Notes under the pieces: generated by a model | What the model was told of the DNA's origin: nothing | Databases searched by the model: none | The model's input: only the letters and a program-made list of their open reading frames with translations | Translations under genes and position numbers: made by a program | Part shown: piece by piece, positions 22,401 through 34,793 of the stretch | Position numbering within the stretch: position 1 is the stretch's first letter | Layout of the letters: the number at the start of each line of letters is the position of its first letter | Assembly: GCA_027924585.1 (NCBI GenBank) | Contig: BSBM01000123.1 | Coordinates: 13,332,001 to 13,396,000 of the forward strand | Reading direction: 5' to 3' | Length of the DNA stretch: 64,000 nucleotides | Source of the DNA: Larix kaempferi | Taxonomy: Eukaryota > Streptophyta > Pinopsida > Pinales > Pinaceae

Positions 22401-25103
22401 AATTCACATAGAATAACCTTTATGAGGTTCTCCACCCAAAGAATATTCCAAAACAACCACATTTTATCCCATGGGTGCATGCTAGTGAGGATATCTTCAT
22501 AATCATATTTAGCATGGAGGTGATGATGGTACTATTGTATCTATACCAAACATTATGAGTAGGTTGCAAATGTGGCCAAGAACACCATGTCAAAACCCAA
22601 GTGAACAGTCTACATGATGCTTATTGGATCTTCCACCACTAATGAAAAAATATATATAGCTAGTCAAGATCAAGTTGGGGTAGCTCTACATCCCCCATTA
22701 CACCAATATCTACATAGTAATCAAATGCAAACAAAATTACCAAAATCTAAGGGAAACATTTCTACATACATATGCAAATGAGATATGATATAAATTAAAT
22801 TACCCTAACTACAATCAATATAGTTTTATTACCTCTCTCATCTTGTGGTTCAATGAATAAATTGCAAGTTATAGACCAATCACCAATCCATGCATATATA
22901 TCCAACTCAAAAACCTTTAGATGTGCAAGCATAACAATCATCTACTAAGGTACAGTCAAGCATGTCTAACCCAATTAGCCCACTTTAGTCATCAACATAC
23001 CCAATCTCCACATATGGGAAATAGTTGAAGGCAAGGGAGGAAGTGGGTCATCAACATCAGGGTAAGTACTAAAAAATATCTCAAAATGTATACAATATAA
23101 CTCATGATCATAACGGAATCTTTCCCTCCCACCATAGCCAAAAATAACATGCAAGGTTTAATGCATGACAAACATATTTAAAAAAAATTGTACTCCACCT
23201 ACAAAGGGTGCATTACAATATAATGTGGGCAATGTTAATACAATGTTCTATAGTGATTTGTGCAATCCCCATTAGTACGTTCAATTCTCAATGGAATGAT
23301 GATAGAGCTAACCTCCCTAACTTTCTCGTGAAAAATTGGAAGGATCTAGTTGTTCCCCAAATACTTATATGCCCATGCTCTAACCATGTCCCAGCTACAT
23401 TAAGAAATCATGTCATGTGTCTAGATAACCATATATGGCATGCCTTATATCATTAATGAATAATGAGTTGTATGAATTTATTCTTCACTTTCAATGATAT
23501 TACATTCTCAATGATTTTAAAGAGAAAACATGTTTCTTGAGATAGATGACCTCTTGTGCCCTTTTATGTGAGTGTCATGTTTTGTCCATGTAGCAATGTA
23601 ACTCTACATAATGATTGAAAAAACAAACTCATAAAAAATATCATTTAACTCATAAAAATCCATTAATGATATAAGAATTATATGAATTTATTCTTCAACT
23701 TCAATGATATTACATTTTCAACAATTTTAAGGATGCCATCAATGTGAAAAGAGAAAACATACTCCTTGAAATAGATGACCTCTTGTGCCCTTTTATGTGA
23801 GTGCCATCTTTTGTTAATAGTGTAACTTTTTTTGGTTAGTAGTGTAACTTTTTGTTACTTAAAAAGCATAAACTACTATTTACAAAACTTTGCAGGATGA
23901 TTGAAAAACAAACTCATAACAAAAAAATTCATTAATTATTAAATTAATAAAGTCATATAAACTATTAAAAAAAAACATAAACCATGATGTCCAAAAACAT
24001 CACGTGTGTATGTTATTGTGCTGAAGCATCAAAGTTTTTCCATACTAAATAACATTGCCATGTGTGTTATGCTATTGTGCTAAAGCACTTTTATAACATT
24101 GACTTTCTCATACTAGACAGGTGCATCAATGCTCTTTTAAACTCTAAGTGCACTAGTACTCTCTTATATTACATTAAAATCAACGTGCTTTGCTCTACAT
24201 AAAGCATGGTACAATGCATGATTTGCAAATGAGCAGATTATATATTTTATGATCCAACACATAGTATAGCCTTTACATAATCATGATTTTCCTTGTATAA
24301 AAATATGTACAAGTGATGTGGAGATGTGTTTTAATGGTATTTTCACATTAATAGTGTGTCAATAGATCTCATGTGCACCAAACACTTAAAAACATGATAA
24401 AATGGGGCTTGGAATGGTGTGCCGATAAATCTCATTATTTGTATTGATATTGATAAATGAGTGCATTGTATGTTTTACGGTGGAATCCATAGTTTGGCCT
24501 TCTCACGATCATAGTTCTCTATGTATAGAGACATACACCATTGGTAGGCCTTCTTAGGATCATAGTTATCTATGACATGCACTATGGGTAGGTATATGTA
24601 TTGAAATGGTGTTTCTGTATTAGCAATGCATTAATAAATCTCATGTGCATCAATATTGAGAAAATAAAAATAAGGTTTATTATTATTTATGCAATGTATA
24701 AAATACCAGTGATACATTGTGATGGTGTATTGGTTAACTAGCATCACATTGTATCGATGCTCTAATTGCTCATACAGTAAATGTTCCCATCCTAACTCCT
24801 CTCCTTATGCAATTTTCTACAATGTATGATATTTATTTCCAAAAGAAAACGGGTTGTTTTCCTCCTCTTCATTATTTTTCTCTAATTCCATGTACTAAAG
24901 CATGTAGAATGAGGGAGAGACCCTCTCATCCCTACTTTCTCATCCCTACTTGATTTTGGTATTCTCCCTCAACACATGGCTCTACTATGCTAGGTGGAAA
25001 GGGATGTTATTATTTGTGAACATCTAAAAAATGCATAATAAATAGCTTTGTAATTATAAAAAATAGAGTAATAGAGTTATCAAGATTATGTTAAATTAAT
25101 TAA
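19420..25103. other. AT-rich intergenic DNA, no gene recognised
   Basis: No open frame here shows a known motif. Contents are local duplications: a degenerate repeat of about 60 bases at about 20,180-20,352 (GGTTGCAAATGATGAGA-like words), a direct repeat at 23,472-23,590 and 23,683-23,815, and related CATAGTT..CTATG blocks at about 24,488-24,600. The rest is unstructured AT-rich sequence. Confidence 0.5.
23472..23815. repeat. Direct repeat of about 110 bp, two copies
   Basis: Two copies share ATGAATTTATTCTTCA, TTCAATGATATTACATT, GAGAAAACAT and GATGACCTCTTGTGCCCTTT. The second copy (from 23,683) has an extra stretch around 23,732. Confidence 0.8.
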
Positions 25104-25308
25104 CATATCTTGATTTTACCATCGTGGATAAATAGATTCCAAGTTCAGTTAAGCTTAACTTGAAACATCCATCTATTTTAGGAATAACCAATTGAGTTGT
25201 GGTTTAATGAATTGAAATTAAGTGAGCAGTTAGGATGGGAGTATCTACTCTATGAAAATGACATGTGTCCTTATTGTACATAGTTGATTGAGTTGAGAAA
25301 TAATTGAG
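25104..25308. repeat. Left copy of a tandem duplication split by element A
   Basis: This stretch (TAAGCTTAACTTGAAACATC ... TTGAGAAATAATTGAG) matches 62,127-62,330 at clearly above-background identity. Element A was inserted in the short gap between the two copies. Confidence 0.8.
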
Positions 25309-25311
25309 TTC

Positions 25312-25316
25312 CCTTT
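25312..25316 (+). other. Target-site duplication of element A, left (CCTTT)
   Basis: CCTTT directly before the TGTAACA start of the LTR; the same five bases follow the 3' LTR at 62,098-62,102. This pairs the two ends despite 36.8 kb between them. Confidence 0.9.
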
Positions 25317-27065
25317 TGTAACATCCCCTGGCCTAGGTTAGAGTTGTTATTATAATTGAACATTGAGGCTATGAGTATGTACATAGCATGATAATATTTT
25401 AATAAAAACACCAGCTGGCTGCATGAGGAGCAATATGCTAAAGAGGGGATATAGATATTAACCAAGTGTTGTGAGGGGGTAAGGTTGACTTATGTACCAT
25501 GATCCCTAAACCCTTGTTCTATAAACCTTATGATAAACCCAAAACCCATACTTCTAATCCTTAAACTCAATGGGGGTATTTAATACTTAAATATTATTAA
25601 ATATTGTTTAATGTTATGATTAAGCGGTTAATCGTGATTAAGGTTGGAGAAGGAAACGTGTTCCTTTGGAACCGCCACATGGGTGCCCAAAGGAGGACAC
25701 GGGGTTTCCTCGTTGATCCAGGCATTAGTGGGGCATGGGGAATGCTTCGTTGAGCCTGGGGGGAGGGGGACATAAGTCTGGATGTGGTCTGGAGAATGCA
25801 CGCAGAGCACGGGGAAGTGTCTGCTGAGTGCAAGAACAGTGCGAGAAATCTGAGAGGAGTTTCAGACAGGGATAGTGAAGTGTATCACTGTGTGTATGGA
25901 GTTCTCGGAGAGTGAAGACAACTAGGAGAGATTTCCTGTGACGAACTTGAACCGAATTGCAGAGATAAATTGAACTTTGTTATGCTGAGATAACCCGAAC
26001 AGGCCATGAATTCCTTGCTTGAATTAACTAGTCAATTGGAAATGAAGCGTGAGACCCCAGAGGGATTACCGACGTTTGCAGTGAAGTGTGTCGTTGTGCG
26101 TTTTGGGAAGGAACTCAGGTGGGTCAATTGCGGATTTGACAAGAAATTGGTTTCCAAACTGTTGTTTGCTAAACCCTGTGTATATCTTTATCCCTGTTAT
26201 TTCCACCCGAGACTCTGAGAGTGAGTTGGGGAAAATTGGTGAGATATCTTTGGTTAATGTCTGGATCTCGGCTCGGGGGTGAACTTGGGAGCTGAAATAG
26301 TACAAGCTAGACAAGTTCTAAGGTTGGGTGGAGCATGGCTCACCTACAGCCAATTGCCACATTCATGTGAATTTCAGATATGTATCTATGTATGAATTAT
26401 AATATTCAGGTGTTTAATTATGCTTGATATGTTCAATCTGTGGAATGAATGTATAATTAAATGTAAGCCATGAATATGCTATGTTAAGCTTGTTAGAAGG
26501 TTGTATTCATGAATGAGTTTTCTTTCAATTGCATAAGCTATCTACTGTATTAGTTTGGTATGTGAATGATGAGTTGGTTATACTTAATTATGCACCTCCT
26601 GTTTGCTTATGTTGTCATAACCCTTTTTATGAATGGAAAGTTCATGTCTTGCTCATAGAAATATAGACATAAATCTAGGTATAATGATAGAATGCATGAT
26701 TGGATGTTTTCCCATGAATAAGGTTGTTTTACGTTGTTGACTCAGCAATCTTGATATGTCTTTCTAACTCTAATTCTTTCCAATGTTTGCTTATAAATTA
26801 TCCTTCACCATGCTAAGGGATTGTTAGTCTTCTCCGAGACTTACGAAAAGATAGAATTAAACTCTGTTATGTTTCTAGCTTCCTGTGTTTGAATTATGTT
26901 TATGGGAAACTAGAGAGAATAATGAAGCTGTTAATTGGGTGTGTAAAGGAAATTGCTTTAATTGCATAGCTTTACACTGTAATTATGTGTATGTGTAGAG
27001 AAAATCTCATTTTTATAGTCTCATTCATCGTAGATATGTATATGTGTAGCGTGGGGTACATTACA
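25317..27065 (+). repeat. 5' LTR of element A (1,749 bp)
   Basis: Starts TGTAACATCCCC and ends GGGGTACATTACA. It aligns along its length with 55,453-56,900 plus 61,816-62,097. Short frames inside (for example 26,006-26,218) are not genes. Confidence 0.92.
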
Positions 27066-27068
27066 GCT

Positions 27069-27080
27069 TGGTATCAGAGC
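27069..27080 (+). other. Primer-binding site of element A
   Basis: TGGTATCAGAGC, complementary to the 3' end of plant initiator tRNA-Met, three bases after the LTR. Confidence 0.95.
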
Positions 27081-27377
27081 GTCGGTTGCAGCTCTCAGGC
27101 CTCTGGAATTGAAATTATTTTCCTAAAGAGATATTCGAATATATGTTGTAGTTAATTACGAGACTAATAATCCTTGAAAAATTCAGATTGCTAGCATTAT
27201 ACAGGAATATTCGGTCATTGGAATTGCATACTGTCAGTAAAGATAGGCAATCAGAATTGAAGAGATGGCAGAGGATCATGAATTCTCTGATTTTGGGGAA
27301 GGAATCGACAGTGAAGAACAACGTAACGAATCCAATGTTCACCAAAGTGGGTCGGGGACCATGTTCACCAAAGTGGG

Positions 27378-28350
27378 TTGGGGACCATGGATGTTGTACA
27401 AAATGTGAGGGGTTTGCAGTTTGGAAACAAAATAATTTTGCAAAGTTTGGAACAACATAACCAAATTAACCAACAATTACTACAGAATTTGGTTCAGCTG
27501 CAAAATTGGATGCAGCAGGTCACTTCCAATGTGGAAAGAGGTGAAGAATCCATGAACAGGTATTGCTTCTCTCAGGAAAGAGAAGACAGTAGAATGAAAT
27601 CACATTCACATCATAAAATGGATGAAAGTTCTCATGGGTGTAAAAATAACCAGCGGATTAAATATCCTAGAAGGCAGAGAAAGAGAAAGCATGATGTAAT
27701 GCTTGAAGGCGAACTCAGAAAACTAAAACCTCCGAACTTTGATGGAGAAAAGTATGGTGATGATGCAGAGCTATGGCTTATGGAAATGAACAAGTATTTT
27801 CATTTACATGACTACTCAGAAAACCAAGAAGCACGAATTGCAATATATAATTTGCAAGGAAGGGCTTATAAATGCTGGAAACAACTTAAACAAGTGGAAG
27901 AATTGGATGAGAAGCAGATTTCTTGGAGGAAATTCCAAAAACTCTTCAAGAAAGAATATCTTTCACGGCAATACTATGATAAAAAGACTCAAGAATTCTT
28001 TGAGCATAAATCGGGAAATATGTCCATGGACAACTATGAAAATAAATTCTTGGAGTTGCTGGATTATGTGGATTTTATCAAGGAGGAAAAGGTGAAGGTA
28101 CAAAGTTTTATCAGTGGCTTTCCTGTGTATTATAAGGATAGACTGACTTATGATGAACCTCGCACCTTGAAGGATTGCTTCCGAAAGGCTAGGTGCTTGT
28201 ATGAGCAAGGCCAGCATAGGAAGGAAGTGAAAAAGGTTTGGAGAGGTAAGATGGAAGAGAAGCAATATTAGAGAAGAAAGGTGTTTAAGCCTCTGGATAC
28301 AAAGAAGGACACCTACTCTTCTTTTAAACCATTGATACCGAAATAAGAAT
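27378..28350 (+). pseudogene. Element A gag, N-terminal part
   Basis: An open frame from 27,378 to 28,271 encodes a capsid-type Retrotrans_gag domain: KPPNFDG, WLMEMNKYF, WRKFQKLFKKEY, FLELLDYV, SFISGFP and KDCFRKA in the usual order. Structural Gag would coat the element's RNA in cytoplasmic particles. A TAG at 28,269 stops it; sequence continues to 28,350, where element B entered. The zinc-knuckle half resumes at 51,840. The N-terminus is Gln/Asn- and Lys/Arg-rich. Confidence 0.85.
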
Positions 28351-28355
28351 CCAAG

Positions 28356-29278
28356 CGTTACGGAGAAAACTTCCTATGGCTTGGGGCAGACCACAACAGA
28401 CAGCTGAATACCAGAAAATGACTCAATTCCCAATGCAATGCTATATAAATGACAATGCTAAGATAATGGAGAAAAGACCAACCTTCAACTGGATGCTCAA
28501 AGTAGATCCCCATTGAGCTTTCAACCTCTACACTTGAACCTGCAGATTAGTCTCAACAACAAGTACAAGCAAGTGCATATAATGTATGAAAGACATTAGC
28601 ATAATCAATAGCATGATTCATGATATCATAAGCGAATATAACCCAATGTAATTTAACAATATTCACAACATCAATTGGATGATAAAATGAGTATTTCCAT
28701 TAATGAATAACAAGAAGTACAATATACGACCTCTTGTCGGCAACCAATCTGAACCAAGAACTGGGTCTCTCCACTTGTGCCTCCACCACTTCAATCCCCC
28801 ATGCGATGGCAAAATCAAACAATGAAAGGAGTTTGGTAGGTGAACATAAGGAGTTCACAACAACAAGGATCAATGAGTGTAGACTCAAGTCACGGAAAAA
28901 ATCCACTAGAGTTATCTTGCTCTCTCATTCTCCTCCCTTCCATATACCATAAGAGCTCAATATATAGCCTTCCAAAGGTAATTGAAAGGACACATCGAGG
29001 TGTTTCGGGGTATATGGAGGGCCAAAGGTCACCCTAAGACCGCTTTTTGGGAGTAAAAAGTAATTTTCTAATGATTTTTACCATTTTACTTAGTACTCGT
29101 GGGCTATAGTGGAACAGCCGGCATGTACGTTGGCTATAATGGGACAACAAGCGTACAAGAAGAAAAATAGGGAAAAATTGTGTTTTTTGGAGGACATAAA
29201 GTGAATCTGAGTCAGTGAAATGGATCCTGAAGGCCAAAGAATGCTGATGCTCATAAGGTGGACAATTACGCTGTAACA
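28356..29278 (-). repeat. 3' LTR of element B (923 bp)
   Basis: On the plus strand it starts CGTTACGGAG (the partner has TGTTATGGAG) and ends GCTGTAACA. It differs from the 5' LTR at many positions in the first 180 bases and by a 4-bp indel (TATAATG versus TATAATGACAG). A minus-strand TATATAT lies near 28,962. Confidence 0.9.
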
Positions 29279-29292
29279 AATGCCCCCTAATG
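29279..29292 (-). other. Polypurine tract of element B
   Basis: Minus strand reads CATTAGGGGGCATT, abutting the 3' LTR. Element C has almost the same tract. Confidence 0.8.
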
Positions 29293-31260
29293 TGTGAGGT
29301 CAGAGAAGGTACTACGATCGACGAAATACATTAAAAATCTCAAAGTGGAGTGATGGGGACACAACTAGAGAGAGTAGCTCACTCGTCATAATACAATAAA
29401 ATTTCTGGGTACATGTTGGTATAATACAACAATTTGATACAATGGCCATGATAGGCAGTACATAGTGAATACATGTCAGAGGCGATCATAGCCATGATCC
29501 ATACAGTAAGATATGGTCTCCCGTTGAAAAGGAAACAACTTGTGCAATACTGGAGGTACAAACTACTGATGTCTGAGAGGTGATATCTCAGATGTACAGT
29601 CATGATCATAAGTAGCATATTGAATGCCACTATCTCCTGGGGTCTTCTACACAAATCATCTATGGTGCAAGTCCCATCAAGTGAAGAAAGGTGTTGAGGT
29701 TGAACCTGATGTGACATCGTCTGATTACCGGTCAATGATGTATACCGTTAACAGACGCAAGATAATCCACCAATAATGAAAATGGGCATCAAGGCACAGA
29801 GTACAATCGGCAAAGTTCGAATAGATGTGTTGAAGTCGGCAAAGTTCGAATAGATGTGTTGAAGTCGAACACTAGGATGAATCCATCGATCAGGGGACAT
29901 TGATGTATTCCCAAAACTATCAATGGCGAGAGAACCTACCACTAATGACTGCAAGCCTCAAGGTACTCAACCGAACTCTAAGTCTCAAATTCCAGAATAA
30001 ATGAGTTGATGTCGACGGAACAAAAATCGCTAGAAGGAGTGCATTAAGACATCCCCCATCAACCAACACGAGGTAACAGCTATGCTGAAAGATTTGGAAG
30101 AAATCAGATGAAACGGACTGACGCAATAAGGATGACCGACATGCAATAGTCAAGAGATCTGAGGAGTGGCCGAATCTAGTTTCAAGACTTCCTTTGAACA
30201 AGAGCATGAGCAGATGGATAGATTCAGGCAGCATGGAATCAAATAACGACACTGTGCGATGCATGAGGCATCGACAAAGGGCTCCATAATGACTAGAAGC
30301 TTAACTAATCTATGGAGTAAACTCCGAGAAACGAGTATAGCTCCTAAGGTCCTACTATAGTCCTGACTCATAATGGATGGAGTGGAATGAATTCTCTGTT
30401 CAAAGGCGACACAACAGTTGCCAACAAAAAGAAGTAAATATTCTCCCGTCTAGATTTTTGGAATATTTGATTTTTTTTTGGTCTTTTTCATATTTGGAAA
30501 GCTTGAAAAAGAATAAAATTTCTTATAGTACAACAAATAAGGGAACGAGTGTCAAGTAGCGAGCAAACTAGTCCCAAGCAGTGGAACATTCCTATGATCA
30601 ATGCAAGGAAGCATGTGCAGGATGCGGACACTCGGGGGGGTGTTCCCTCAGGGTCAAGGGTCATCAAACTGTGAAAGGAAAATGAAAGCTCTGCAAGGCT
30701 CGACAGGGGAAGTGCTCGGGCATCAGGCTAATAATCGAGTAAGCGAGAGCCGGCACAAGGCTCAAGCGGCAAGCAGGATGATGCCATGCAATCACAACTT
30801 GATAAAAATGGGGGGAGTCCTTACGAGAAATGGCCAACATAAGACAAAGTAGAGTATGAGACTTTATCGCAAAGTCATGGCGTAACTACAAAGGACTCCC
30901 AATCCTAAAGAGAGACAACAACATGGGCACTAAAAGGCAAAAAGGGGCTCTCACTAGGGCACCCATGGTCGGATAGGCCCTACCGCCAAATAACGATACT
31001 TCTATAATAGTGTGAAGGCTTCGTGTCGGTTAAGAAGCGGGGTCGCACCTAGGGTTAATGGAAACGGTCAAAAGGTCAAATGCATAATGCATATGAAAAT
31101 GACATCTAACCTATATGCCAGGTGTGAAATATACATGTCGTAGGTGCAAAACGGTCAAAAAACCAACTCTTGTCGAAAAAATATGTTCAAAATGCTACTC
31201 CAAGACATCACATTAGTCCAAAACAGCTTAAAACGGCGAAAACTATAGAAAAGTGGGTTT
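29293..31260 (-). other. Element B 3' non-coding tail
   Basis: No gene supported. About 29,725-30,370 matches C at about 43,695-44,200 (both with GATTACCGGTCA and GATGTATACCGTTAAC), and about 30,560-31,170 matches C at about 45,260-45,890. The block is therefore conserved between elements and probably holds RNA signals. Short open frames on both strands are incidental. Confidence 0.7.
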
Positions 31261-31267
31261 TGAAAAC

Positions 31268-31276
31268 TATAAATAG
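31268..31276 (+). promoter_or_regulatory. TATA box for the antisense gene in element B
   Basis: TATAAATAG lies about 140 bases upstream of a GT donor (31,410) that pairs with an acceptor just before the ATG at 31,634. Orientation and spacing fit a promoter plus 5' untranslated exon. Confidence 0.55.
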
Positions 31277-31633
31277 TAATAAGAAATTACAATTTACAAT
31301 TCATTTTTACAATTTACCCCAAATAGTGATTTGGTTAGTTTTTCACCTGAAACTTCAGTCATTGATTCTGGGAGCTACGAGCATTCGTTCGTCGAGCCAT
31401 CTGGAGCAGGTTAGCTATCTCATCCTCCTCTTTCATTTGGTTGCTTTTATTTCATTTTTTAGTAGTCCAATTTTTGCATTTGGAAAGCCCTACTTCTCTA
31501 CGGCATCGTATGCAGGATACAGCAATACGGGTCGCGAGTAGACGTCTCTGTTTGCTCAATAGACCACGGGTACGACCGTGAATTTCATTTTTTAAATGTA
31601 AAAAGATAAAATTCTTGTGTTTCTTCCTCTAGG

Positions 31634-32905
31634 ATGGTTCTAGAGTGGAGGGAAAGGGAGCATGACCTTGTGGATGAGGTTGTCCGTCAAGATTTGCCTG
31701 CACAAAAAGCATTACAAGCGTGTGGGATTTTCAAATTCTGGAGCATTGGGTGTTTGAGAGCCCAAAACCAATTGCTCCGTCGCTTGATAGACTACTAGGA
31801 TGTATACGCACAAAATTTCAAACTGGATGGTCAAACACTCTCCTTGGAGGTGGATGACATATATTTCATTACAGGATTGTCCCGTTGAGGGGAAGTGGCT
31901 AATCTTCGATCTCGTACTGTGGGTGGTGGGATCACCATTCCCGACTACATAGAGCGGTATTGTCTTCCCAACACCCGGAAGGTGGGGAGTCAGGTACCCA
32001 TTGAAGCCATAGTCAGTCTGACTATGAATATTATAATGTCCACTCTTGTTAGGATTACAGGTTCGGCAACTCTACACCAGGCTTCAAGGTCGGTGATGTT
32101 CTACGCCGCAAAGTGTATGCGGCCCATGATATATGACTGGTGCACAACGTTACTGGTGTCTATGAAGACCCAATTAACGAAGTGCAAGCGTGGGGAGGCA
32201 AAGAACTTTGGATACGATAGTATACTATGCAGCTTTTTCTTCGAGAGAGTTTCGGGGCTCAGCCCAAGGGTTGAAGTCCCTCCTCATAATCTCTGTGACC
32301 CAGCCCTGACCCGGTGGGAAGAGGTATTGACGCGACACAGTGGTGGCTGATAGGAATCACCATCCATAGATGAGTTCTTTCACTGGTGGGACCGACAGGT
32401 CATAGCCATTGACGACTACCCCTATGCAGGGATAGACTTCCGTGGTGATCGTGACATGCTGCTTCCTCCAAGAGGCACGTTCGGAGACATTGGTATGTGA
32501 CTCTTTTTATGTTTTGTATATTAAATTTTTTGGGATTTTTTATTATATATGAAAATGCAAAAAATATTTTTGGTGTAGTATCACATATTAACATTTCACT
32601 GTTTGCTCGCAGATACGGGTCCGCGAACACCAGATGGTTTCCCGAGACATCGTCGATGGGGCAGGGGTGGAGAGGTAGCCAGTGTTGCAGTAGAGCGCAC
32701 ATTAGAGACCGTGCGGGTCAACCTGTCCCGCATGACCACCAGGGTACCGATGATAGAGGTGGAGCATCTACCAGAGGCGATGCAACGACACGTAGTGGGA
32801 GTACCAGGTCCATGGGTGCAACTACTAAGGCGCATAGCCCAATCAGTTCACTACTACTATCAGACTCATCCTACCGAGGCGGTTAGGCCTCGTCGTGGGG
32901 CTTAG
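31634..32905 (+). pseudogene. Spliced antisense gene in element B, plant-mobile-domain-like
   Basis: Opposite strand to B's gag-pol. A 5' untranslated exon ends at GAGCAG, GT at 31,410; the intron ends CTTCCTCTAG at 31,632; ATG follows at 31,634. Coding exon 31,634-32,492, intron GTATGTG...TTTGCTCGCAG (32,493-32,612), last exon 32,613-32,905 ending TAG. Phases match exactly (859 + 293 bases = 384 codons). The N-terminal part (FKLDGQTLSLEVDDIYFITG, then YIERYCLP) resembles the plant mobile domain pattern of a beta-rich strip before a LEDV..LLGLP-like motif. The end is Arg-rich (RPRRGA). Damage: a TAG after LLRRLIDY, a TGA after ITGLSR and paired stops near 32,350. The gene ends about 180 bases from the converging second RNase H. 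Extra antisense frames are known in Tat elements; the product's role is unknown. Confidence 0.7.
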
Positions 32906-33081
32906 AAATCTCAGAGTCCCATATTTTGTATCGATTATGTATATTTTTGAGAGCTACGGGCTCTAGTTTTGTATTCTGATACTACCTTTTTGGACACGTT
33001 ATTTATAAAAAACTATGGTTCTCCGGTTCTACTATATGTGTATGTACAAATGTATGAATGTATGTTTATTTGTGTGCTTCA

Positions 33082-33507
33082 TTATGAATGTGACAAATTC
33101 CAATCTAGGACATAGTTAGCATACGCATCAGATACATGATTAAAACTTCTCGGAACATGAATGTATGTAATGGAAACAAAATGACGTTCCAAGAGTCTTA
33201 CCCTTAAGAATATCCGTAGTAAAGTAGGATCCCTCACACGGTATTGACCATTCAATTGAGACACAACTAGTTGTGAATCCAGGCGGACTTCCAAAAATTG
33301 GATACCATGTGAAATGGCATCCCGAAGTAGCTCAACTACGGCACTGTAATCAGCGACATTGTTGGATGTAGGACCAAGACAAGCACCTCCCGAAGACACA
33401 ACTAGGTGGTCAGGCGAATAAATAACCTAGGCAGTAGAAGCGAGCTACTGCGTATGAAGGCTAGCACCATCCACGAATCCTAAGAACACAGGAGATTCCG
33501 CTGACAT
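33082..33507 (-). pseudogene. Element B second RNase H (aRNH-type), downstream of integrase
   Basis: Starts at an ATG at 33,507, 112 bases after the integrase stop. Reads FVDGAS (first catalytic Asp), then two TAG codons, SSGGACLGPTSNNVADYSAV, LDSQLVVSQLNGQY (Asp) and SDAYAN (Asp), the order of the RVT_3/archaeal-type RNase H fold. The helix Glu of TNNxAEYxA is Asp here. In Tat elements such a domain usually lies before integrase; here it follows it and may be a separate frame. Confidence 0.8.
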
Positions 33508-33618
33508 CTGTCAATCAAACGAAAGTGAATCATCAGATCGTAAAACCAAAATAAATCTAAACTATGTACAGAAGCAACTATACAATAGTATACAAAAGTA
33601 TTATCTCGGACTAGAAGT

Positions 33619-34787
33619 TCAAGCACAATACCGCTTGAGGTAGAGCCCATTTCTAGGCTCCTTCAAGGCATTCCCTTCATAATCTTCCAATTTGTAGGCT
33701 CCTTTTTCCAGGACACGCCTCACTATGTAAGGACCGTGCCACATGGGGTTAAACTTGCCTGCCCCCAGGGGTTCCTTAGCTTGGTCATACAAGAGGACCA
33801 AGTCACCTTCAGCATACTGCTGGGGACGGACAGACCTATCGTACTGAACCTTAACACGATATTTGTTGGCATCTATGGCCATGGCGGCATCTCGACGTTG
33901 CTCGTCAAGCTGCTCAAGGTGGATCAAACGTTACTCAACATCCGAGGTGTCAGGTAGGAGATCTATGGGTAGTTTTAACAAAGGGATTTCGCATTCAATA
34001 GGTAATATAGACTCCACACCATGAACTAGCTAAAATGGTGAGAAACCGATGGCAGTCTTAACTACAGTTCAATACGCCCACAAAGCAGGGTATAACATAA
34101 TGTGCAAGTTGCTCTTGCTTTGCTGGATGGTACGTTGGAGAATGGTCTTTAAGGACTTATTGACTGCCTCAACCTCACCATTCGCTTGGGGGTAGTACGA
34201 GGAGGAGTGATCTTGATGAAACCCAAGCTTGAGTGACAAATCCGCGATCATCTTGTTCTGAAAGTGACTGCCATGGTCAATGACAATCTCTCTCGGAATA
34301 CTGAATCGAGCGATAATCTGATTGAATATGAAATGGGCTTCTATATCACCATTGGATTTTACGGTAGGCATGGCCTCAACCCATTTGGAAAAGTAGTCCA
34401 CGGCCACAATGATATGGTGATGCCCCCCAGCTGAAGCTGGTTTGCAATCCATGAAATCCACCCCCACTTGGTGAAGGGACTGACAGTGACGACCGGATGA
34501 AGGGGTGCTGGATGCGAGTGTACATTTCGAGAAAACACCTGTCAAGGGTGACATCTCTTTACAATGTTCATACAATCCTTGAAGATCGAAGGCCAAAAGT
34601 AACTAGCTCGCATAATGCATTGGGTTGTTGCAAGCCCGGATAAGTGACCACCACATGCCCCAGCGTGACAATCATCAAGAACACGCTCTGCTTCTTCATG
34701 AGTCAAACAACAACAAAGGATAGAATCCTTTCCTTGACGATACAAAGTGTCGCCGATGATGGTATAATATTTAGTGTGGTGTTTCAC
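33619..34787 (-). pseudogene. Element B integrase
   Basis: Three pieces from the right: 34,787-34,542 zinc-binding region (CLTHEEAERVLDDCHAGACG, HLSGLATTQ, FKDCMNIVKRCH); 34,596-34,069 core (VGVDFMDC, VAVDYFSKWVEAMP, VIDHGSHFQN, YYPQANGEVEAVNK, giving the D,D,E acids); 33,927-33,619 C-terminal region (YDRSVRPQQYAEGDLVL, GPYIVRRV). Frame changes occur near 34,590 and at 34,069. The protein would insert B's DNA copy. Confidence 0.88.
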
Positions 34788-34793
34788 ACGTCG

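Noticed and set aside
23208-23456. 82-codon plus-strand frame
   Set aside because: No recognisable motif, and no neighbouring exons support it.
26006-26314. Small open frames in element A's LTR
   Set aside because: The 3' LTR copy does not keep the frame, and no motif is present.
29379-30371. Several minus-strand frames of 70-118 codons in element B's tail
   Set aside because: No motif, and the homologous stretch of element C does not preserve the frames.
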